Made by a program: the position numbers and the translations under genes
In this document: positions 23,926 through 29,754 of the stretch, piece after piece
Numbering within the stretch: position 1 is the stretch's first letter
Layout of the letters: each line of letters opens with the position of its first letter
Assembly (NCBI GenBank): GCA_905373665.1
Contig: CAJPTV010000014.1
Coordinates: forward strand, 1-29,754
DNA length: 29,754 nt
Direction of reading: 5' to 3'
Origin: Bacteroidia bacterium
Lineage (GTDB): Bacteria; Bacteroidota; Bacteroidia; Bacteroidales; CAJPTX01
The notes under the pieces: model-generated
Seen by the model: only the letters and a program-made list of their open reading frames with translations
What the model was told of the DNA's origin: nothing
The model's database searches: none

Positions 23926-25710
23926 CTATCGTTTTCGAATCCCCCAATGGAGCGTCTGTTCATATTGCTTCCACATCGCGGCATAACGACCATTTTGTGC
24001 AGTGAGCGACTCGTGCGTACCCTGCTCACGGATCTCCCCGCCGTCGATGTAGAATATCTGGTCTGCGTTTACGATGGTACTTAGCCGATGGGCTATCACC
24101 ATTACCGTCTTCCCCTTTATCAAGTGAGAGAAGGCTTCTAAGATTTTCCCCTCATTCTCTGGGTCTGAAAAGGCAGTCGCTTCGTCTAAAAGGATAATTG
24201 GCGCATCTTTGAGTATCGCGCGAGCTAGTGCCAATCGTTGCTGCTCGCCTCCCGAGAGATAGGTTCCACCTTCCCCTACGAGCGTCTGGTAACCCTGCGG
24301 CATTGCCGTGATAAACTCGTGACACTGAGCCGCTTTAGCCGCAGCCTCTACCTGTGCAAAGGTCGCGGTTTTATTCCCCATACGGATGTTCTCTTCGATC
24401 GTATCAAAGAAAAGGGGATTGTCTTGAAAGACGAACGAAATACGATTCATGAGCTCCTCCATGGTGATGTCTCGAATCGGGACACCCCCGATCTTAATCT
24501 GCCCCTCTGCCACATCCCAGAAACGAGCAGTAAGCATCACTATCGTCGATTTCCCTGCCCCCGAAGGCCCTACAAAGGCCGATATTGTCGCAGGTTTAGC
24601 CTCAAACGAGACATTATTTAACACCCTCTTCTCTTCGTAGGCAAAGGAGACCCCCTCGAAGGTTATCGTCGAATCTGAGGGCGTCTGAGGGTGTGCCGAC
24701 TCCTCTAGTTCTGGCGCATAGAGGATGGCATCTACCTCCGCTATGCCAAGGCTGTTTTGGTTAAACAACGAGCCTACCCACATAATCTTCAATAACGGAA
24801 AAAGCACCCCTACCGAAAAGACCAAGAATAGCAACACTTCTGGTAAAAGGGCACTGTAAGACTCCGTATGCATGAGCAAGTATGCCCCCACAGGTAGGAC
24901 AAAAAGCAACGGCAGCATCAGGATAGTATGAAATCCCACGTACGTACCCCGATAGTTCCGATTCATTAAAGTTGAAAACTCACGAAACTCGTTAACGTCT
25001 TGATTGAGCTGATGGTATGCCTTCGTTGATTGAGTAAAGATTTTCACCACCTGGATACCACGGATATACTCCACCAGTGATGCGTTCACCTGCCCGCTCA
25101 CCCGCATCCACTCATCCATATAGCGCTTCACGCGTCCACCGCCGTACATCTTGGCCATAAAGAGCAACGAGGTCAACACCACGCCAAGGATAATGAGCGC
25201 CAATACCCAATTCATGACAAACATATAGGTAAAGAGCAAGAATGGGAATAGGATCGCCGTGACCGTGTCGGGCAAGTTATGGGCGATGAAAAGCTCTATC
25301 CGTTCCACATCCTCCGTCATTATCTTCTTGATTTTACCCGTCGCATGCTTTGTAAAGAAGCCCATCGGGAGACGTGCCAACTTCTGTGCTAACTGGATGC
25401 GGAGCTGGTATAGGATGTTAAAGGCCGCCAAGTGCGAGAACATCAGCGACAGAAAGCCCATGACCAAGCTTATGATAAACGAGCCGAGCATCACCCAACA
25501 CCACTGCCAAATCTCTGCCGCATTCGCCGTCTCGGGCGTCGCGGCATGCGCCACCAACTCGACCAAGATTTTATAAATCGCCACGAAGGGGACAAACTGT
25601 GCCACCGTGGTCACAAGCCCCAATGCCATAGCGCAAAGTAGGTAGAACTTCTTCCGTCCCGCGATTTCAAGTAAGCGAGACAAGCCCGTCTTCCGTTGTC
25701 CTGTTTTCAT
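23926..25710 (-). CDS. ABC exporter-fold half-transporter, second of a pair
   Basis: A fused membrane and ATPase subunit of 594 residues. The first 310 residues or so carry about six hydrophobic segments (for example LCAMALGLVTTVAQFVPFVA and TAILFPFLLFTYMFVMNWVL). The ATPase domain has Walker A GPSGAGKS (381-388), signature LSGGEQQR, Walker B IILLDE and H-loop AHRLST. The D-loop reads AFSDPENE instead of the usual ASLDPENE. The ATG at 25710 is preferred to an in-frame start at 25767: it avoids overlapping the upstream partner and has a textbook AGGAGG 9 bases upstream. Paired heterodimers with this D-loop variant recall the YbtPQ/IrtAB siderophore group from memory, but the substrate cannot be told from the sequence. 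Multidrug or lipid export is equally possible. Confidence 0.85.
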   Translation of the reverse strand: MKTGQRKTGLSRLLEIAGRKKFYLLCAMALGLVTTVAQFVPFVAIYKILVELVAHAATPETANAAEIWQWCWVMLGSFIISLVMGFLSLMFSHLAAFNILYQLRIQLAQKLARLPMGFFTKHATGKIKKIMTEDVERIELFIAHNLPDTVTAILFPFLLFTYMFVMNWVLALIILGVVLTSLLFMAKMYGGGRVKRYMDEWMRVSGQVNASLVEYIRGIQVVKIFTQSTKAYHQLNQDVNEFREFSTLMNRNYRGTYVGFHTILMLPLLFVLPVGAYLLMHTESYSALLPEVLLFLVFSVGVLFPLLKIMWVGSLFNQNSLGIAEVDAILYAPELEESAHPQTPSDSTITFEGVSFAYEEKRVLNNVSFEAKPATISAFVGPSGAGKSTIVMLTARFWDVAEGQIKIGGVPIRDITMEELMNRISFVFQDNPLFFDTIEENIRMGNKTATFAQVEAAAKAAQCHEFITAMPQGYQTLVGEGGTYLSGGEQQRLALARAILKDAPIILLDEATAFSDPENEGKILEAFSHLIKGKTVMVIAHRLSTIVNADQIFYIDGGEIREQGTHESLTAQNGRYAAMWKQYEQTLHWGIRKR

Positions 25711-25719
25711 CTTCTCTAT

Positions 25720-25725
25720 CCTCCT
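25720..25725 (-). promoter_or_regulatory. Shine-Dalgarno site deciding the start of the second ABC gene
   Basis: AGGAGG on the minus strand, 9 bases before the ATG at 25710 and just after the TAG stop of the upstream ABC gene (25730-25728). Strong Shine-Dalgarno sites are uncommon in Bacteroidota; here it fixes the start and suggests independent initiation in the two-gene unit. Confidence 0.7.
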
Positions 25726-25727
25726 AC

Positions 25728-27476
25728 CTAAAACTTCCACCCCTTCGTACGTTGCTGCTCGTCCCACAAGTGGCGGTAAACCCCACCCTCTTCCGACAAT
25801 AGCGCCTCGTGTTTACCCTGTTGTACCAAACGTCCTCGCTCTAAAACATAGATACAGTCTGCCTCGCGTACGGTCCATAACCGGTGTGCGATCACCACTA
25901 CCGTTTTTTCTTGCACGAGCTGTGATATAGCGTCCTGGATATGAACCTCGTTCTCTGGGTCGAGCGACGCCGTTGCTTCGTCAAGTAACACGATGGGGGC
26001 ATCCTTCAGTATCGCCCGCGCTATCGAGATACGCTGCTTTTCCCCACCAGAAAGGGTGTTTCCCCCCTCGCCAATCTCCGTCTCATACCCATTGGGGAGC
26101 TGCATAATAAAATCATGACACCGCGCGAGACGCGCCGCACGCTCCACCTCTGCCTCGGTAGCATTCTCACGCCCCATCAAGATATTGTTCCGCACCGTAT
26201 CTTTGAACAAATAGACGTCTTGGAAAACAACCGCTATCTGCGAAAGGAGGGTGTCTAATGTATACTCGCGCAGGTCACGCCCCCCGAGCGTGATTGCCCC
26301 AGCCGTCGGATCCCAGAAACGTGCCAGCAGGCGCGTCAAAGTGGTCTTTCCCGACCCCGAAGGGCCTACCAGTGCGACAAAGCTCTTGGCGGGAATGCGG
26401 AGCGAAATATCCTCCAATACGGGTTTCTCATTATAGCGAAAAGAGACGTTTTGGAACGTAATATCGGTCGAGGCAACCTCCGTAACCGTACCTTCCGACT
26501 GTGGCGACTCCTGCATCAGGTCGTAGATACGATCCGAACTTAATGAAAGGAACTGCACTAACGCATTGAACTCAAGCGACTCAATAAGAGGCCAATAGAT
26601 ACCCAAGCCTCCCAGCAAGAATATAACGTAATAGAGCAGCGATAACTCCCAATGTTGTAAGAACCAGAAGCCTACCAATGCCAAGAGAATTGACCCGCCG
26701 TGTAAAAGTAGTTTGGCTAACGAAAGGACAGGGGCGGGGAGAAGCTCCATTCGGATACTCTCCTGCTTTAACTCTCGCACCGCTTTCTCAAGACGTACAA
26801 ACGATGTACCACCAAGATTAAAGGCCTTGATGAGCTTTATGCCGAGAAGGTACTCTATCATACGCGAGGAGGTATTTCGTTTTACAGCACCAAACCGTTT
26901 ACCAAGCTTCGTTAGAATGTGCCCAGAAACAAGAAAGATAGGGTAAGCCAACACGATAACACTCAGCGCCACAAGCGCCATCTTCCAATTCAGAAAGGCA
27001 AAAAAGATCAACGTCAATAACGGGACAAAGAAGCCCGAAATCGCCTGTGGAATAAAGTGCGTAATGAGGAACTCCGTCTGCGTATAGTCCCCCGCCAAAT
27101 ACTCGCCTATCTCGCCTGGGTCTTTGCTGTTATAATACCCCATCGGGAGGCGTCGCATGTGCGCCACGAGCCGCAAACGCCCGTCCGTAGTGATCTTGTA
27201 AGCATCCGTAAAGACGGCATCGTAGGCTTTACGGGCTATAAAGAAATAAAAGAGCATCCCCACCACAAACGAGATCTCCACCCCCACGATCTGCCACCAC
27301 TCCAGCGGCATAGATGCGTCTAAGAGGGGCAATAAAAGGATAATTACAGCCAGCGCTAACACGCTATAAGGGGTGCCCTTAAAAAGCGCCTCAAGAACCG
27401 ACCAGACAACCATCGGTCGCATCCGTCTCGGTTCGCCCAAGGTGGAGGAGACCATCGCTTTCCGTAGACTGCTCAT
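25728..27476 (-). CDS. ABC exporter-fold half-transporter, first of a pair
   Basis: A fused membrane and ATPase subunit of 582 residues, encoded directly upstream of its partner (17 bases between stop and start). Hydrophobic segments in the first 300 residues include SVLALAVIILLLPLL, VGVEISFVVGMLFYFFIA and LTLIFFAFLNW. The ATPase domain has Walker A GPSGSGKT (371-378), signature LSGGEKQR, Walker B IVLLDE, a regular D-loop ASLDPENE and H-loop AHRLWT. The cytoplasmic coupling region shows RLPMGYYNSKDPGEIGEYLA, parallel to RLPMGFFTKHATGKIKKIM in the partner, which supports a common origin and a heterodimer. The substrate is unknown. Confidence 0.86.
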   Translation of the reverse strand: MSSLRKAMVSSTLGEPRRMRPMVVWSVLEALFKGTPYSVLALAVIILLLPLLDASMPLEWWQIVGVEISFVVGMLFYFFIARKAYDAVFTDAYKITTDGRLRLVAHMRRLPMGYYNSKDPGEIGEYLAGDYTQTEFLITHFIPQAISGFFVPLLTLIFFAFLNWKMALVALSVIVLAYPIFLVSGHILTKLGKRFGAVKRNTSSRMIEYLLGIKLIKAFNLGGTSFVRLEKAVRELKQESIRMELLPAPVLSLAKLLLHGGSILLALVGFWFLQHWELSLLYYVIFLLGGLGIYWPLIESLEFNALVQFLSLSSDRIYDLMQESPQSEGTVTEVASTDITFQNVSFRYNEKPVLEDISLRIPAKSFVALVGPSGSGKTTLTRLLARFWDPTAGAITLGGRDLREYTLDTLLSQIAVVFQDVYLFKDTVRNNILMGRENATEAEVERAARLARCHDFIMQLPNGYETEIGEGGNTLSGGEKQRISIARAILKDAPIVLLDEATASLDPENEVHIQDAISQLVQEKTVVVIAHRLWTVREADCIYVLERGRLVQQGKHEALLSEEGGVYRHLWDEQQRTKGWKF

Positions 27477-27506
27477 TACATACTCTATTTATCTTTGTTC
27501 TTAGCG

Positions 27507-27514
27507 CAAATATA
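27507..27514 (-). promoter_or_regulatory. -7 promoter box of the ABC transporter pair
   Basis: TATATTTG on the minus strand matches TAnnTTTG exactly and would start transcription near 27500, about 25 bases before the ATG at 27476. No TTTG occurs 19-21 bases upstream; the best is CAAG at 21 bases, so strength is doubtful. Confidence 0.45.
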
Positions 27515-27592
27515 TAGAATACTTTCTACTATATTCTTGCCTAGAGACTCTAACTGGGGCATAAAATTAACTACAAAGAATAAAGGAAGTAT

Positions 27593-27652
27593 AAAACGAC
27601 ATTTCCCCCTCCTCACTCTCGAGGAGTAAGAAGGGAAAAAATGCCGTCTTTT
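27593..27652 (-). terminator. Long hairpin terminator of the M42 peptidase gene
   Basis: On the minus strand two arms of about 26-27 bases pair almost without interruption around a short loop (27619-27623), with one bulged T and several G-U pairs. It ends in TTTTA. The G-U pairs become A-C mismatches on the plus strand, which points to the minus strand as the one transcribed. It starts 18 bases after the peptidase stop. Confidence 0.72.
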
Positions 27653-27670
27653 TGTTAATGCTACAGTCCC

Positions 27671-28690
27671 CTACGCAAGCACGCCCGCACCGAGACGTGC
27701 AGCAGCCTCAATATCGCTCAACGCAACCACCTCGTTGGGCGTATGCATATAACGACACGGAATGCTCAAAAGCGCCGTACGAATCCCTTCCGCACTTACC
27801 TGCATAAGGTTTGCGTCCGTCCCTGTCGGATGCGCAATAGCCTCTAACTGATAGGGGATTGACTCGCGTTGTGCCGTCGCCACTAACCGACTTGCCAACT
27901 CGGGGGCTATATTCGGTCCTTTGGCAATCACCACCCCTTTCCCTAACTCTATCTTTCCGCTCCGTTTCGGATTGACTGACGGATAGTCCGTCGCATGCGT
28001 TACATCTATCGCTATACCCACCTCTGGGCGAATTGAAAATGCTGCTGTACGCACCCCACGACAACCAATTTCTTCCTGCAGCGATGCCACCAAGTAAAGG
28101 TCGCACGAGATGGGCTTATCTGCCAGTAAACGAGCTATTTCAATAAGAGTAAATACACCTGCACGATCATCTAACGACTTGGAACATACTCGTTCTGAGG
28201 AAAGAAGATAGGGCGTTGTCGAGTACGAGATGTAATCTCCCACCGATACGAGCGCCTCTGCCTCTTCTTTTGAGGAAACGCCGATGTCTATCCATAAATC
28301 TTCGGCCTTTACTTGAGACTTGCCGCGTTCTTCCTGCGTCATCAAGTGAATCGCCTTTTTGCCAATCACCCCGACGACCTCCCGTCCCTCATGCTCTATA
28401 ATCACGCGCTGTGCGGGCAAGATGGTCACGTCCACGCCCCCCACGGGTTGAAAATAGAGATACCCCTCGGGGTCAATGTAGGTGACCATCAACCCCACTT
28501 CGTCAATATGGGCTGCAAACATCACCTTCTGTCCCGACCCGCGCCGATGGGCTATAAAGTTCCCATAGATGTCTACCGTTACGTCATCGACGTATGGGCG
28601 AATCAGACGTGTAAAGAGCTCACCAGCAGCCCCTTCGTTGCCCGAGACGCCTCGTGCTGAAAGCAGTGAAAAAAGTGTATTGTTATCCAT
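27671..28690 (-). CDS. M42 family metallo-aminopeptidase
   Basis: A cytoplasmic aminopeptidase of the M42 (glutamyl aminopeptidase, FrvX-like) family. The 339-residue product has the full two-metal set: His61 and Asp63 (AAHIDEVG), bridging Asp in SLDDRAG (174/175), catalytic Glu206 with Glu207 (QEEIG), Asp229 (AIDVTHA) and His316 (YMHTPNEV). Members form tetrahedral 12-mers that trim peptides left by proteases; asaccharolytic Bacteroidales depend heavily on peptides, which would suit this enzyme. Length and start (MDNNTLFSLLSARGVSGNE) are typical. It stands alone, with its own terminator, and no clear promoter was seen upstream. Confidence 0.93.
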   Translation of the reverse strand: MDNNTLFSLLSARGVSGNEGAAGELFTRLIRPYVDDVTVDIYGNFIAHRRGSGQKVMFAAHIDEVGLMVTYIDPEGYLYFQPVGGVDVTILPAQRVIIEHEGREVVGVIGKKAIHLMTQEERGKSQVKAEDLWIDIGVSSKEEAEALVSVGDYISYSTTPYLLSSERVCSKSLDDRAGVFTLIEIARLLADKPISCDLYLVASLQEEIGCRGVRTAAFSIRPEVGIAIDVTHATDYPSVNPKRSGKIELGKGVVIAKGPNIAPELASRLVATAQRESIPYQLEAIAHPTGTDANLMQVSAEGIRTALLSIPCRYMHTPNEVVALSDIEAAARLGAGVLA

Positions 28691-28744
28691 TGTACTGTTA
28701 CGATATTTGCGCTTATCCCAGACTCGCGGCTGTTGCTGCGCCTC

Positions 28745-28987
28745 GGTAAATATACGTCATTTGACACACCTTCGGTCCTAAGGGCGGACGGGTCCTCACG
28801 CCGGACGGGCGGGGGTTAAGGAGAGTCGTGAGGAAGGGTAAAATGCAAATCATCAAGGCGCGGGCGCTAAGGGCGCGCCGCCCAGTGGGCGCAATGTGCG
28901 GTAAAATGCAAATCATTACAGCGCAGCATACGCCGCGAATTGCGGGTGATCCCGTGTGGGCGACGAGCGGGTAAAGGGAAGATCACA
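28745..28987. repeat. Irregular array of a GGTAAA-led direct repeat
   Basis: GGTAAAATGCAAATCAT occurs identically at 28837-28853 and 28900-28916, 63 bases apart. Related copies start at 28970 (GGTAAAGGGAAGATCAC) and more weakly at 28745 (GGTAAATATACGTCAT). Each copy is followed by GC-rich DNA able to fold, such as CGCCCAGTGGGCG near 28879-28891. This looks like a degenerate dispersed intergenic repeat rather than a coding or CRISPR array. Confidence 0.6.
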
Positions 28988-28990
28988 TAT

Positions 28991-29025
28991 GCGCCTTGCG
29001 GCGCAGGGCGTAGCATGCTGCGCCC
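28991..29025. repeat. Two adjacent GC-rich palindromes (REP-like)
   Basis: GCGCCTTGCGGCGC (28991-29004) forms a five-pair hairpin, and GGGCGTAGCATGCTGCGCCC (29006-29025) is a 20-base palindrome broken only by one T-G pair. Twin hairpins of this kind are typical of REP-type dispersed repeats. No tract of Ts follows on either strand, so it is unlikely to be a plain terminator. Confidence 0.6.
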
Positions 29026-29052
29026 CTACAGGACCCCACCATTCGGTTGAAA

Positions 29053-29097
29053 AGGGATAAACAAAGAGAGAACGCCCCTTTTGAGGGCGTTCTCTCT
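29053..29097 (-). terminator. Intrinsic terminator of the Ig-like T9SS gene
   Basis: A perfect 13-pair stem (AGAGAGAACGCCC at 29065-29077 with GGGCGTTCTCTCT at 29085-29097) closes a 7-base loop. On the minus strand it is followed by TTTGTTTA. It starts 16 bases after the stop of the last gene. Confidence 0.88.
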
Positions 29098-29113
29098 GCA
29101 TGTAAGACAAATA

Positions 29114-29754
29114 CTAGTACTTTATAACCTTCACACTCCGTTCCAAAGAATTTGCCGTACGGAAACGCACAAAATAGAGCCCTGCGGGGAGCGCCTCGGT
29201 ATCTACTACCGTCTCCGTCCCGTCTAATGCGCCAGCGCGTACCACGTTCCCCGTGAGGGTTACTAACTCGTAACGAAGGGCAATCCCCTCGGGGTTCACT
29301 ATCCGCAACTGCGAGGTGAAGGGGTTGGGAGCTACCACTACGCTAGCCAATACGGCATCCTCTACCGCCAGTGGCGCAATAGGAGCGTCCTTAGCCTTAA
29401 CGTTCACCGTACAGGTCGCGGTCTTGCCCCCTACTGTTGCGGTTACCGTGGCTGTCCCTTCCTTGAGTGCTCTCACTAAGCCAGTACCATCTACCGACAC
29501 GATGTCTGCCCCTGAGGTTACAGCCCACGTTGCCGTCTTGTTCGTGGCCGTCCGAGGATTCACCGACACCGAGAGCTTCTGCGTACCGTCTACCGTAAGG
29601 TTAACCACGGCAGGCGATACTGCGATAGACTCTACAGGCACGTCTTCGATCGTCACGGTTATTGTGCACTCGGCAGTATGACCGCCGTCTTCGCTCGTTG
29701 CTCTTACTTTTGCAATACCAGCTACGTTCGTTGCTGTGATCTTACCGTTTTCGT
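29114..29754 (-). CDS. Ig-like (Big_2) T9SS cargo protein, N-terminal part outside window
   Basis: The frame is open to the right edge, so only the last 212 residues or so are seen; the GTG at 29656 is internal, not the start. The edge segment (NGKITATNVAGIAKVRATSE) is the end of one Ig-like domain. A complete Big_2-type domain follows (VESIAVSPAVVNLTVDGTQK to TATVTATVGGKTATCTVNV). The last 75 residues or so form a type A T9SS sorting domain: VVVAPNPFTSQLRIV, YELVTLTGNVV, ALPAGLYFVRF and the basic end VKVIKY. The protein is presumably exported by Sec and then T9SS, with the Ig-like domains as spacers or binding modules. What lies N-terminal, and so its function, is unknown. Confidence 0.9.
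   Translation of the reverse strand, partial: ENGKITATNVAGIAKVRATSEDGGHTAECTITVTIEDVPVESIAVSPAVVNLTVDGTQKLSVSVNPRTATNKTATWAVTSGADIVSVDGTGLVRALKEGTATVTATVGGKTATCTVNVKAKDAPIAPLAVEDAVLASVVVAPNPFTSQLRIVNPEGIALRYELVTLTGNVVRAGALDGTETVVDTEALPAGLYFVRFRTANSLERSVKVIKY

Larger units (their letters stand above)
28691..29052. other. GC-rich intergenic region with repeats and palindromes, no gene recognised
   Basis: Short frames here (for example 28713-28916 minus and 28916-29110 minus) are made of the repeats themselves: the first contains the peptide MICILP twice, at the two direct-repeat copies. They have no family motif and no ribosome site. The region holds a GGTAAA-based repeat array and two adjacent hairpins, listed separately. 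Confidence 0.65.

Noticed and set aside
28713..28916. Minus-strand frame of 67 residues near the peptidase
   Set aside because: Its sequence is created by the direct repeats (MICILP appears twice) and it lacks a ribosome site and any homologous domain I know.
28745..28987. CRISPR array
   Set aside because: Repeat copies are few, diverged and unevenly spaced, the spacers are GC-rich palindromes, and no cas gene is nearby.

Overview
The window looks like a chromosomal segment of a Bacteroidota bacterium, most likely a Bacteroidales member related to Porphyromonas. The grounds are: the fused str-S10-spc-alpha gene order with fusA followed directly by rpsJ (no tuf), and map between secY and infA with no adk; promoters that fit the Bacteroidota consensus TTTG / TAnnTTTG; and two proteins that end in type IX secretion (T9SS) sorting domains. 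The species cannot be fixed from the sequence alone.

Layout. (1) Positions 1-513, minus strand: the 5' end of a family-90-like (LpsA/CAP10-type) glycosyltransferase gene that has no ATG in its frame. It leaves the window at the left edge. (2) Positions 600-18581, plus strand: one long run of 33 translation, secretion and transcription genes, rpsL to rplQ. It starts at a near-ideal promoter, has a second promoter candidate just before map, and ends at a strong intrinsic terminator. All the usual members are present and look intact, including the short genes rpmD and rpmJ. (3) Positions 18935-23076: a 1363-residue secreted protein with BspA-type leucine-rich repeats, five tandem InlB-B-like repeats, an acidic linker and a T9SS C-terminal domain, closed by a perfect hairpin terminator. 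(4) Positions 23274-27514, minus strand: a pair of ABC exporter-fold half-transporters read as one unit, followed by an O6-methylguanine-DNA methyltransferase. (5) Positions 27593-28690, minus strand: an M42 metallo-aminopeptidase with its own terminator. (6) Positions 28691-29113: non-coding DNA rich in short direct repeats and GC-rich palindromes. (7) Positions 29114-29754, minus strand: the C-terminal part of a protein with Ig-like (Big_2) domains and a T9SS sorting domain; its start lies beyond the right edge.

How it works together. The large operon couples synthesis of ribosomal subunits with EF-G, IF-1, the SecY channel, methionine aminopeptidase and the RNA polymerase alpha subunit. 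The two T9SS cargo proteins would be exported through Sec and then displayed or released by T9SS. The ABC pair probably forms a heterodimer. No CRISPR array, prophage, insertion sequence, rRNA or tRNA was recognised. I see no strong case for a wholly new system. The least explained items are the five-repeat surface protein, the repeat array near 28.7-29.0 kb, and the frame problem at the start of the left-edge glycosyltransferase.
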